From assembly GCF_001043055.1 (NCBI RefSeq), contig NZ_JYLF01000008.1, positions 157,650 through 221,649 of the forward strand: a DNA stretch of 64,000 nt. The letters run 5' to 3'. This DNA comes from Pseudomonas weihenstephanensis (lineage in GTDB: Bacteria; Pseudomonadota; Gammaproteobacteria; Pseudomonadales; Pseudomonadaceae). Below, one piece after another: positions 8,950-16,637 of this stretch (position 1 is its first letter; each line of letters starts with the position of its first letter). A program made the position numbers and the translations under genes. The notes beneath the pieces are model-generated. The model ran no database searches. It saw only the letters and a list, made by a program, of their open reading frames with translations, and had not been told where the DNA came from.

Positions 8950-9978
8950 ATGCCACGCTTTACACCACGTCTGCCTCAAGTCATCAGGAGTGTCTTGTTT
9001 TTGTCAGCTATCACGCTTTCAAGTGCTCAGGCTGCAGAAAAGATAGATCTCATCATCGACACCGATCCGGGGGCTGATGATGTGGTTGCTTTGCTGCTGG
9101 CACTGGCGTCTCCAGAGCAATTGAACGTGCGCGCGATTACCACGGTGGCCGGGAATGTGCGCCTGGATAAAACCTCGCGCAATGCGCGCCTGGCGCGTGA
9201 GTGGGCAGGGCGCGAAGAGATTCCGGTGTACGCGGGTGCGCCACGCCCACTGGTTCGCTCGCCTATCTACGCTGAGAACATTCATGGTCAGGAGGGCATA
9301 ACGGGTGTGCCTGTGCATGAGCCTGCCAAAGGTCTTGAGTCCAAAAATGCAGTCAACTACCTGATCGAAACGCTTACGGCTGCCAAGCCTGGCAGTGTGA
9401 CCATTGCCATGCTGGGGCCTCAGACCAATCTTGCGCTGGCGTTGACCCAGGCTCCTGGCATTGCCAAGGGCATTAAAGAAGTGGTGGTAATGGGAGGCGC
9501 GCACTTTAACGGCGGCAATATCACTCCGGTCGCAGAGTTCAATCTGTACGCAGATCCACATGCGGCCGATGTGGTGCTCAAAAGCGGGGTCAAGCTGACT
9601 TATATACCGCTGGATGTGACACACAAAATCCTCACCAGCGACGCGCGGTTAAAGCAAATTGCATCGTTGGGTAATACGGCCGGGAAGCTGGTAGGCGGTA
9701 TTTTGAATGAATACGTGAAAGGGGATATGGAGCACTATGGTTTGCCAGGTGGACCGGTGCACGATGCCAGTGTTATCGCGTATTTACTGGAGCCTGGCTT
9801 GTTTACAGGGCGTGAAGTCAATCTTGTGATTGATACGCGCGAAGGCCCGACGTTTGGTCAGACCATTGCTGATTGGTATAACACCTTAGATCAGCCAAAA
9901 AATGCATTTTGGGTCGAAAACGGAAACGCCCAAGGTTTTTTTGATTTGCTAACGGCTCGTTTAGGGCGCTTGAAATAA
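8950..9978 (+). CDS. Nucleoside hydrolase with signal peptide
   Basis: Inosine/uridine-preferring nucleoside hydrolase that splits ribonucleosides into base and ribose. The calcium-binding aspartate cluster DTDPGADD is intact, with further family blocks IHGQEG, LGPQTNLALAL and GGAHFNGGN. The start at 8950 follows AGGA; the N-terminus then reads as a signal peptide ending SSAQA, so the enzyme is probably periplasmic. It is 25 bp behind rbsD and is likely the last gene of the operon. It would release ribose from nucleosides outside the cytoplasm, directly feeding RbsB. Confidence 0.9.
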   Translation: MPRFTPRLPQVIRSVLFLSAITLSSAQAAEKIDLIIDTDPGADDVVALLLALASPEQLNVRAITTVAGNVRLDKTSRNARLAREWAGREEIPVYAGAPRPLVRSPIYAENIHGQEGITGVPVHEPAKGLESKNAVNYLIETLTAAKPGSVTIAMLGPQTNLALALTQAPGIAKGIKEVVVMGGAHFNGGNITPVAEFNLYADPHAADVVLKSGVKLTYIPLDVTHKILTSDARLKQIASLGNTAGKLVGGILNEYVKGDMEHYGLPGGPVHDASVIAYLLEPGLFTGREVNLVIDTREGPTFGQTIADWYNTLDQPKNAFWVENGNAQGFFDLLTARLGRLK

Positions 9979-9986
9979 CCAGAAAG

Positions 9987-10008
9987 TGCGCAGACGCATG
10001 TCTGCGCA
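9987..10008. terminator. Hairpin behind the ribose operon
   Basis: Perfect 9-bp stem (9987-9995 with 10000-10008) and GCAT loop between the nucleoside hydrolase and the convergent gene at 10012. There is no U-run, so it is a terminator candidate only. Confidence 0.5.
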
Positions 10009-10011
10009 ACG

Positions 10012-10206
10012 TCATGTTGCGCGGGACATGTCTCCATACTTCTCGAAAATCTGGCTGACAAATACGTGCGCAGCGTCTTTCCCCAGCGCCTTGACCAGCA
10101 GATCAATCCCGATAATCGCCAGTTCTTCAGGGGTGCCCGGGCTGTATGAACACTGGCCTTGAGACCACTTTGCCTTGATGTTTGCGTCAATCGTGACCGT
10201 GATCAT
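10012..10206 (-). CDS. Small conserved-type protein of unknown function (64 aa)
   Basis: The 64-aa product begins MITVTIDANIKAKW and ends EKYGDMSRAT. It has balanced composition, with no membrane segment or signal. A GAG-type ribosome site lies seven bases ahead of the ATG. It converges on the ribose operon. I do not recognise a domain; the open frame with protein-like composition supports a real small gene, but function is unknown. Confidence 0.55.
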   Translation of the reverse strand: MITVTIDANIKAKWSQGQCSYSPGTPEELAIIGIDLLVKALGKDAAHVFVSQIFEKYGDMSRAT

Positions 10207-10347
10207 GGTTATCTCATGGCGTTTAAAACCGCGATTTTAGCAAAATGCTATCGATAAGCCACCAGCGTTGGAGGCCGTCGTGCCCCAATCCTTAGGCCCA
10301 TCAGTGACGGGTGCGTGTCACACTTGGCCTTTTTGAGGGGCAGGTGG

Positions 10348-10656
10348 ATGATAAGCATTGATTTGAACAAAGCGGATGCGCTCACCATTGACGCCGTACG
10401 CCAGTTGCTGGCCTCTGCCAGCGATGATGTGCATACGCAGTTGCGCGTAACGAAAGCAGGCATTGCGTATCTGTCTGTCGGCGTCGTAGGTGGAGCCGAT
10501 ATCGACGGGCTGCTGTTCAGGCTGGAAACCTGGGCGGCAGGGTCGGGGTACGTGGGCAACGTTGCGGCCAGCGATGAGGTTTGGGTGATGCAGATTTTCA
10601 ATGCGCTCAAAGAGAACTGGCCCAATCCTGCTTTTGACTACATTGACGTGTACTAG
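10348..10656 (+). CDS. Hypothetical protein (102 aa)
   Basis: Reads MISIDLNKADALTIDAVRQL at the N-end and ends PAFDYIDVY. The start at 10348 follows AGGGG seven bases upstream; the frame is open 11 codons earlier, but those lack a ribosome site. It looks like a soluble alpha/beta protein with no signal peptide. No family is recognised. It stands alone between a minus-strand small gene and a lipoprotein gene. Confidence 0.65.
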   Translation: MISIDLNKADALTIDAVRQLLASASDDVHTQLRVTKAGIAYLSVGVVGGADIDGLLFRLETWAAGSGYVGNVAASDEVWVMQIFNALKENWPNPAFDYIDVY

Positions 10657-10818
10657 AGCGTGCACACATGCCGTGACGATTGTGGCTGAGCAATAGCCAA
10701 TTTTTCGTTCAGAATCACGCGCCTTTCGGTCATGAGGTGTTTTGTTGCTTTGTGCCGTGCAACCTCTTTGCGATACAGCTGTCGCAAAGGCTTCGCTCAT
10801 TCAATTTAAGGAGGTTTC

Positions 10819-11127
10819 ATGTCCTGGAAGCTAATGCCATTGGGTTCGTTGTTGGCGGTGCTGGTCTTATCTGGCTGCACCACACCGAGTTCTGACAACG
10901 AGGTGACACAAGACGCTGGACACCGCCGGTGCGACGCTCAAGCCGCAGCGTTTGTGATCGGTAAAAAAGCCTCCTCTGAGCTTCTGGAGCAGGCTCGAGT
11001 CAAGGCCGGGGCGCAGAATGCGCGCATTCTGGGGCCGCACGACGTTATGACGCTGGAATATCGTTCTGATCGACTGAACCTGAATGCCGACGATAACGCG
11101 ATCATTACGCGCGTGAATTGCGGTTAG
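10819..11127 (+). CDS. I78-type peptidase-inhibitor lipoprotein
   Basis: Predicted outer-membrane or periplasmic lipoprotein of 102 aa. The lipobox is LVLSGC, so lipidation would be at Cys20. The C-terminal part, VMTLEYRSDRLNLNADDN followed by ITRVNCG, resembles the Inhibitor I78 family, small inhibitors of serine proteases that may protect the envelope. A strong Shine-Dalgarno (AAGGAGG) precedes the ATG. A terminator follows at once, so it is probably a single-gene transcript. The family call rests on the C-terminal pattern. Confidence 0.75.
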   Translation: MSWKLMPLGSLLAVLVLSGCTTPSSDNEVTQDAGHRRCDAQAAAFVIGKKASSELLEQARVKAGAQNARILGPHDVMTLEYRSDRLNLNADDNAIITRVNCG

Positions 11128-11156
11128 GCGCAGCGGTTTAGCGTTCTATCAGGCAT

Positions 11157-11188
11157 AAAAAACCCCGTCACATGGACGGGGTTTTTTT
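11157..11188. terminator. Bidirectional terminator between the I78 lipoprotein and csp
   Basis: AAAAACCCCGTC pairs with GACGGGGTTTTT around a short loop, with A- and T-runs on both sides. It serves the + strand lipoprotein gene and the minus-strand cold-shock gene. Confidence 0.92.
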
Positions 11189-11201
11189 GTTCGAAGGAGA
11201 T

Positions 11202-11414
11202 TTACTCCGGACGAACCTGCGCAGCTTGCATACCCTTTTGGCCTTTCTCAGCCACGAAGGAAACAGTCTGGCCTTCTTTCAGGCTTTTGAAACCGTCGCT
11301 TTCGATAGCTTTGAAGTGTACGAACAGGTCGTCACCGCCACCTTGAGGAGTGATGAAGCCGAAGCCTTTTTCATCGTTGAACCATTTTACGGTGCCGGTT
11401 TGGCGATTAGACAT
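11202..11414 (-). CDS. Cold-shock protein (CspA/CapB type)
   Basis: Single-stranded nucleic-acid-binding RNA chaperone of 70 aa. Both RNA-binding motifs are intact: KGFGFI (RNP1) and LFVHF (RNP2). The protein starts MSNRQTGTVKWFNDEKGFGF. It has its own terminator. Members of this family are usually controlled through a long 5' leader; the 274 bp to the next gene leave room for one. Confidence 0.95.
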   Translation of the reverse strand: MSNRQTGTVKWFNDEKGFGFITPQGGGDDLFVHFKAIESDGFKSLKEGQTVSFVAEKGQKGMQAAQVRPE

Positions 11415-11571
11415 GGTGTATCTCCAAGAAACTTATATTTTCAGTAGTACTGTGTTGCTCAGGCCAACTGGGCACACTTGGCTATCATAGTCGAAATGTA
11501 CGGTTTGGAACCCCCCCTGAGTCACAGTTTGCACAATTGTTAGCGTGTATGTGTTGCTGAAAACCGCCATG

Positions 11572-11590
11572 GCCCCCATTTTATGGGGGC
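11572..11590. other. Perfect 8-bp hairpin in the csp upstream region
   Basis: GCCCCCAT / TTT / ATGGGGGC in the 274-bp gap 11415-11688. It could belong to the csp leader or promoter region, or end the minus-strand transcript of the gene at 11689. Nothing else is recognised in this gap. Confidence 0.4.
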
Positions 11591-11688
11591 TTGGGGTCGA
11601 AAAACGCTTTAAAAAAAAGCTGCTGTGAATGATTTTTTTTTTAAAGATAAGTGCTTTTTAAGTCGTTTTTACTCACGAAAGCACTTGC

Positions 11689-12009
11689 TCAGCCTTTGGT
11701 CGCGGGCTTTTTCTCAGCGCGGCAGGTCTGAATTGCATCCAGGGCTTTGGTGCGTAGTTCGACACTAGGCTGAGTGGTCTTGCTCATTAGCTGCGTGATT
11801 TCGGCAGTCGAAAACTTTTCGGATAATTTGTCAGCACCGCAGGCGCAATGCTGTTGAGCTGTCTTTACATCGACGCTTTGGCTGGCGGCTGCAACGCAGT
11901 CCTTCATGTAGTCATTTTTAGCGCCTGCAGGCCAGTTATCGGCGTGAGCGCTTAAAGGAATAAGCAGTGCCAGAGGGGCAGCGAAAGCAAACAGAGGATT
12001 CAAGCGCAT
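11689..12009 (-). CDS. Secreted cysteine-containing hypothetical protein (106 aa)
   Basis: Starts MRLNPLFAFAAPLALLIPLS with a signal peptide ending SAHA. The mature part has four cysteines (DCVAAAS, HCACGAD, QTCRAE), suggesting disulphides in the periplasm, and ends in a lysine-rich tail. The start at 12009 is set by AAGGAG eight bases upstream; a longer reading lacks this. No function can be named. It is divergent from thrS. Confidence 0.75.
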   Translation of the reverse strand: MRLNPLFAFAAPLALLIPLSAHADNWPAGAKNDYMKDCVAAASQSVDVKTAQQHCACGADKLSEKFSTAEITQLMSKTTQPSVELRTKALDAIQTCRAEKKPATKG

Positions 12010-12372
12010 GTGATGCTCCTTCTTGGACATTTAAGTCGAACGTGATTCACGGTGTATTTGAGGGCACAAGTGCAGCTCAAGTTCAGCATTATGCAAAAAA
12101 GGCAGCGTGAAGCGTTGAATGCCGGGGTACGCTGCATCAACCAGGCATCTGTGCTAGCATGCCGCCCTTGGCTTTTTTCTCGGTGCATTCAGTGTTAGCC
12201 CCGGAACAGAGCCATATACCCTTTTTGATTTGAACTCCAGTCACTCTGGTTCGGTAAATGGTTGGCCGCAAGGCTCCTGCCACTGTGAGGCAGGCTCACC
12301 ACCGAATCGCGTACTGGCTCATCCCAACCCACGTGACCTTTGGTAGGGGTCACCACTAGGAGAGGAGGCGCC
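12010..12372. other. 363-bp intergenic region upstream of thrS
   Basis: No gene is seen. A TGTGCTAGCAT extended -10-like element occurs around 12150-12161, without a convincing -35 element. The stretch before thrS probably holds its promoter and leader. Confidence 0.35.
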
Positions 12373-14295
12373 ATGCCAACTATTACTCTTCCCGACGGCA
12401 GTCAACGTTCGTTCGATCATGCAGTCTCTGTTGCCGATGTTGCAGCATCGATTGGCGCAGGTCTGGCAAAAGCCACCGTGGCCGGCAAGGTCAACGGCAA
12501 ACTGGTTGATGCGTGCGATCTGATTGAAAATGACGCCACTCTGCAAATCATCACGCCTAAAGATGAAGAGGGGCTGGAGATCATTCGTCACTCTTGCGCC
12601 CACTTGGTAGGCCATGCAGTGAAGCAGCTGTACCCAACGGCCAAAATGGTCATTGGTCCTGTCATTCAGGAAGGTTTTTACTACGATATTTTCTATGATC
12701 GTCCCTTCACGCCGGATGACATGGCTGCTATCGAGCAGCGTATGCAGCAGCTGATCGAGAAAGACTACGACGTGATCAAAAAGGTCACGCCTCGCGCAGA
12801 AGTTATCGAGCTGTTCTCTGAGCGCGGTGAAGACTACAAGCTTCGCCTGATCGAGGACATGCCCGATGAGCAGGCGATGGGCCTGTACTTTCACGAAGAA
12901 TACGTCGATATGTGTCGTGGGCCTCACGTGCCTAATACGCGCTTCCTGAAATCCTTCAAACTGACTAAATTGTCGGGCGCTTACTGGCGCGGCGATGCCA
13001 AGAACGAGCAGTTGCAGCGTATTTACGGCACCGCATGGGCGGATAAAAAGCAGCTGGCAGCCTACATCCAGCGTATCGAAGAGGCTGAAAAGCGCGATCA
13101 CCGTAAAATCGGCAAACGCCTGGGTCTGTTCCATACACAAGAAGAAGCGCCGGGCATGGTGTTCTGGCACCCGAATGGCTGGACGCTGTATCAAGTGCTT
13201 GAGCAATACATGCGCAAAGTGCAGCGTGATAACGGTTATCTGGAGATCAAGACGCCTCAGGTTGTGGATCGCAGCTTGTGGGAAAAGTCCGGTCACTGGG
13301 CTAACTATGCTGAAAACATGTTCACCACTGAGTCGGAAAACCGCGATTACGCGATCAAGCCGATGAACTGTCCGTGCCATGTGCAAGTTTTCAATCAAGG
13401 CCTGAAAAGCTACCGTGAGTTGCCGCTGCGTTTGGCTGAATTCGGTGCTTGCCACCGTAACGAGCCGTCGGGTGCTTTGCACGGCATCATGCGGGTTCGG
13501 GCTTTTACGCAAGACGATGCGCATATTTTCTGCACAGAAGAGCAAATGCAGGCGGAGTCCGCAGCGTTCATCAAGTTAACGCTGGATGTTTACGCAGATT
13601 TCGGTTTCAAAGACATCGAGCTGAAGCTTTCGACGCGCCCGGAAAAGCGCGTGGGTTCAGATGAGTTGTGGGATCGCGCTGAGAGCGCGCTGGCTTCAGC
13701 CCTTGATAGTGCTGGCCTGGCGTATGATTTGCAGCCGGGTGAAGGTGCTTTCTACGGACCCAAGATTGAATTTTCTTTGAAAGATTGTCTGGGTCGTGTC
13801 TGGCAGTGTGGTACCTTACAGCTCGATTTCAACCTGCCTATCCGTCTTGGCGCAGAATATGTGTCTGAAGACAATAGCCGCAAGCACCCTGTCATGCTGC
13901 ATCGCGCGATCCTCGGATCGTTCGAGCGTTTCGTCGGTATTCTGATCGAGCATTACGAAGGTGCGTTCCCTGCGTGGCTAGCGCCAACTCAGGCAGTGAT
14001 CATGAATATCACTGATAAACAGGCAGAATTTGCTGCTGAAGTTGAAAAAATTCTCAATCAGAGCGGATTTCGTGCCAAGTCTGACTTGAGAAATGAAAAG
14101 ATCGGCTTTAAAATCCGCGAGCATACTTTGCTCAAGGTTCCTTATCTCTTGGTTATCGGAGATCGGGAAGTCGAGATGCAGACTGTCGCTGTGCGTACAC
14201 GTGAAGGTGCTGACCTGGGCTCTATGTCCGTCGCGCAATTCGCTGAATTCCTCGCACAAGCGGTTTCCCGGCGTGGTCGCCATGATTCGGAGTAA
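12373..14295 (+). CDS. thrS: Threonine--tRNA ligase
   Basis: Charges tRNA-Thr. 640 aa from MPTITLPDGSQRSF: TGS domain, second additional domain with the HSCAHLVGHA editing motif, class II catalytic core and anticodon-binding C-domain. The zinc-site cysteine lies in MNCPCHVQVF, and class II motif 2 is FGACHRNEPSG. The ATG at 12373 follows GAGGAGG; an earlier in-frame start would add 11 residues foreign to the family. It is first in the thrS-infC-rpmI-rplT order, and its stop lies just before the infC start. Confidence 0.97.
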   Translation: MPTITLPDGSQRSFDHAVSVADVAASIGAGLAKATVAGKVNGKLVDACDLIENDATLQIITPKDEEGLEIIRHSCAHLVGHAVKQLYPTAKMVIGPVIQEGFYYDIFYDRPFTPDDMAAIEQRMQQLIEKDYDVIKKVTPRAEVIELFSERGEDYKLRLIEDMPDEQAMGLYFHEEYVDMCRGPHVPNTRFLKSFKLTKLSGAYWRGDAKNEQLQRIYGTAWADKKQLAAYIQRIEEAEKRDHRKIGKRLGLFHTQEEAPGMVFWHPNGWTLYQVLEQYMRKVQRDNGYLEIKTPQVVDRSLWEKSGHWANYAENMFTTESENRDYAIKPMNCPCHVQVFNQGLKSYRELPLRLAEFGACHRNEPSGALHGIMRVRAFTQDDAHIFCTEEQMQAESAAFIKLTLDVYADFGFKDIELKLSTRPEKRVGSDELWDRAESALASALDSAGLAYDLQPGEGAFYGPKIEFSLKDCLGRVWQCGTLQLDFNLPIRLGAEYVSEDNSRKHPVMLHRAILGSFERFVGILIEHYEGAFPAWLAPTQAVIMNITDKQAEFAAEVEKILNQSGFRAKSDLRNEKIGFKIREHTLLKVPYLLVIGDREVEMQTVAVRTREGADLGSMSVAQFAEFLAQAVSRRGRHDSE

Positions 14296-14297
14296 TT

Positions 14298-14846
14298 ATT
14301 ATTAAGCGTGAAATGAGACAAGATAAACGAGCTGCACCGAAAGCCCCGATCAACGAGAATATCTCTGCACGCGAGGTTCGGTTAATTGGGGCTGAAGGCG
14401 AGCAGCTTGGGATTGTGTCAATTGAAGACGCGCTTCTTAAAGCTGAAGAGGCCAAACTGGATTTGGTGGAAATTTCCGCTGATGCAGTACCCCCAGTTTG
14501 TAAGCTGATGGACTACGGCAAATCGATCTTCGAAAAGAAGAAGCAGGTTGCCGCTGCAAAGAAAAACCAGAAACAGATCCAGGTTAAAGAAATCAAGTTT
14601 CGTCCAGGGACGGAGGAAGGGGATTACCAGGTAAAACTGCGCAACCTGGTACGTTTCCTGAGTGATGGGGACAGGGCCAAGGTATCGTTACGATTCCGCG
14701 GCCGTGAGATGGCCCACCAGGAGCTGGGTATGGAACTGTTGAAGCGGGTTGAAGCTGACCTCGCGGAATACGGTACCGTCGAACAGCATCCTAAGATGGA
14801 AGGACGCCAGCTGATCATGGTCATCGCCCCGAAAAAGAAGAAGTAA
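14298..14846 (+). CDS. infC: Translation initiation factor IF-3 (AUU start)
   Basis: Binds the 30S subunit, prevents 50S joining and proofreads initiator tRNA. The protein body runs from REMRQDKRAAPKAPINEN through KEIKFRPGTEEGDYQ to VIAPKKKK. The rare AUU start used by infC in enterobacteria is available here: three successive in-frame ATT codons at 14295, 14298 and 14301 lie just behind GGAG (14289-14292). I place the start at 14298 by spacing; 14301 is equally possible. The first in-frame ATG (14313) lacks a ribosome site. AUU starts allow IF-3 to repress its own synthesis. Confidence 0.9.
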   Translation: MIKREMRQDKRAAPKAPINENISAREVRLIGAEGEQLGIVSIEDALLKAEEAKLDLVEISADAVPPVCKLMDYGKSIFEKKKQVAAAKKNQKQIQVKEIKFRPGTEEGDYQVKLRNLVRFLSDGDRAKVSLRFRGREMAHQELGMELLKRVEADLAEYGTVEQHPKMEGRQLIMVIAPKKKK

Positions 14847-14905
14847 TCAATTGGGCACGGCAGGCCTTCTGATTATGTTTATCAACTGAATGCGGAGTAC
14901 CGAAC

Positions 14906-15100
14906 ATGCCAAAGATGAAAACTAAAAGTGGTGCTGCTAAGCGGTTTCTGAAAACTGCTAACGGCATCAAGCACAAGCACGCTTTCAAGAGCCACATCCT
15001 GACCAAAATGTCGACTAAGCGTAAGCGTCAACTGCGCGGTAGCAGCTTGCTGCATCCGTCTGACGTGGCAAAAGTGAAGCGCATGCTGCGCCTTTGCTAA
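14906..15100 (+). CDS. rpmI: 50S ribosomal protein L35
   Basis: 64-aa highly basic ribosomal protein of the large subunit. It begins MPKMKTKSGAAKRFLKTANG and ends HPSDVAKVKRMLRLC, the usual length and pattern. It lies 59 bp behind infC and 28 bp before rplT in the conserved infC-rpmI-rplT order. Confidence 0.97.
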   Translation: MPKMKTKSGAAKRFLKTANGIKHKHAFKSHILTKMSTKRKRQLRGSSLLHPSDVAKVKRMLRLC

Positions 15101-15128
15101 TTTCGGTCAAGAATAGAGGAAGTAACTC

Positions 15129-15485
15129 ATGGCTCGTGTAAAGCGTGGCGTTGTCGCCCGTAAACGTCACAAAAAAATTCTGAAACTGGCTAAAGGCTAC
15201 TACGGCGCACGCTCCCGCGTATTCCGTGTTGCCAAGCAAGCGGTAATCAAGGCAGGCCAATACGCCTACCGTGACCGTCGTCAGAAAAAACGTCAGTTCC
15301 GCGCTCTGTGGATCGCTCGTATCAACGCTGGTGCACGTATCAACGGTCTGTCTTACAGCCGTTTCATCGCCGGCCTGAAAAAAGCGTCCATCGAGATCGA
15401 CCGTAAGGTTCTGGCTGATCTGGCAGTGAACGAAAAAGCGGCGTTTGCTGCGATTGTCGAGAAAGCTAAAGCCACTTTGGCTTAA
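15129..15485 (+). CDS. rplT: 50S ribosomal protein L20
   Basis: 118-aa ribosomal protein needed early in 50S assembly. It starts MARVKRGVVARKRHKKILKL and contains GYYGARSRVFRVAKQAV and LWIARINAGAR, as in the family. Elsewhere L20 represses this operon by binding its mRNA; no equivalent site was identified here. It is followed by a strong terminator before pheS. Confidence 0.97.
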   Translation: MARVKRGVVARKRHKKILKLAKGYYGARSRVFRVAKQAVIKAGQYAYRDRRQKKRQFRALWIARINAGARINGLSYSRFIAGLKKASIEIDRKVLADLAVNEKAAFAAIVEKAKATLA

Positions 15486-15540
15486 GTACCCCCGACAGTC
15501 ATCCGGGCCTACCTGTGTGAGCTCGGATACTAAACGTCAT

Positions 15541-15580
15541 AAATAGGGGAAGAGCCTTTAAGCTCTTCCCCTATTTTGTA
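15541..15580 (+). terminator. Rho-independent terminator between rplT and pheS
   Basis: Perfect 15-bp stem (15541-15555 with 15562-15576), 6-nt loop, then a U-rich tail. No phenylalanine-rich leader peptide is visible between rplT and pheS, so this reads as an operon end or partial read-through point rather than a pheM-type attenuator. Confidence 0.85.
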
Positions 15581-15594
15581 TCTGGAGTCTGTAC

Positions 15595-16611
15595 ATGGAA
15601 AACCTGGATGCGCTGGTCGCCCAAGCACTAGAGGCTGTGCAAAGCGCGGAAGACATCAATGCCCTGGAGCAAATCCGGGTTCTGTACCTTGGCAAGAAAG
15701 GTGAGTTGACTCAGGTGATGAAGACCCTGGGGAATTTGCCTGCAGAGGAGCGTCCGCAAGTCGGCGCCCTGATCAACGTTGCCAAGGAGCGTGTAACAGA
15801 GGTTCTCAATGCGCGTAAGGCACTGTTTGAAGAGGCTGAACTGGCCGCCAAACTGTCTGCCGAATCCATTGACGTGACCCTGCCTGGCCGCGGCCAGACC
15901 TCAGGCGGTCTCCATCCGGTCACCCGGACTCTGGAGCGCATTGAGCAGTTCTTCACTCATATTGGCTACGGCATCGCCGAAGGCCCGGAAGTTGAGGACG
16001 ATTACCATAATTTTGAGGCGCTCAACATCCCAGGCCATCATCCGGCCCGGTCGATGCATGACACCTTTTATTTCAATGCGAACATGCTGTTGCGCACCCA
16101 TACCTCACCGGTACAGGTCCGCACCATGGAATCCAAGCAGCCCCCGATTCGCATCGTCTGCCCAGGCCGTGTTTATCGCAGCGACTCCGATATCACTCAC
16201 TCGCCAATGTTCCACCAGGTAGAGGGCTTGTTGGTCGATCGTGACATCAATTTTGCTGACCTCAAAGGCACTATCGAAGAGTTCTTGCGGGTATTTTTCG
16301 AAAAAGAACTGGCTGTTCGTTTCCGTCCTTCGTACTTCCCGTTCACAGAGCCATCGGCCGAAGTTGATATGGAATGCGTGATGTGCAGCGGTAAAGGTTG
16401 CCGCGTTTGCAAGCAGACCGGTTGGCTTGAGGTTATGGGGTGCGGCATGGTTCACCCGAACGTGCTGCGTATGTCCGGGATTGACCCGGAAGAGTTCTCG
16501 GGCTTTGCCTTTGGTATGGGGGTAGAGCGTTTGGCCATGCTGCGTTACGGCGTGAACGACTTGCGTCTGTTCTTCGACAACGACTTGCGGTTTCTTGCGC
16601 AGTTTCGCTAG
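15595..16611 (+). CDS. pheS: Phenylalanine--tRNA ligase, alpha subunit
   Basis: Catalytic subunit of the tetrameric class II enzyme. 338 aa with an N-terminal coiled-coil arm, motif 2 (RVYRSDSDITHSPMFHQVEG) and motif 3 (GFAFGMGVERLAMLRYG). It has the normal length. It lies downstream of the terminator and 26 bp ahead of pheT, with which it forms an operon. Confidence 0.97.
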   Translation: MENLDALVAQALEAVQSAEDINALEQIRVLYLGKKGELTQVMKTLGNLPAEERPQVGALINVAKERVTEVLNARKALFEEAELAAKLSAESIDVTLPGRGQTSGGLHPVTRTLERIEQFFTHIGYGIAEGPEVEDDYHNFEALNIPGHHPARSMHDTFYFNANMLLRTHTSPVQVRTMESKQPPIRIVCPGRVYRSDSDITHSPMFHQVEGLLVDRDINFADLKGTIEEFLRVFFEKELAVRFRPSYFPFTEPSAEVDMECVMCSGKGCRVCKQTGWLEVMGCGMVHPNVLRMSGIDPEEFSGFAFGMGVERLAMLRYGVNDLRLFFDNDLRFLAQFR

Positions 16612-16637
16612 TCGTAACGGATTCTTAGGAGAGCAGA

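Noticed and set aside
12319..13545. 408-codon minus-strand frame opposite thrS
   Set aside because: Shadow of thrS, with no protein-like pattern of its own.
15541..15580. pheM-type attenuator for pheST
   Set aside because: No short leader peptide rich in Phe codons precedes the hairpin, so a plain terminator is the simpler reading.
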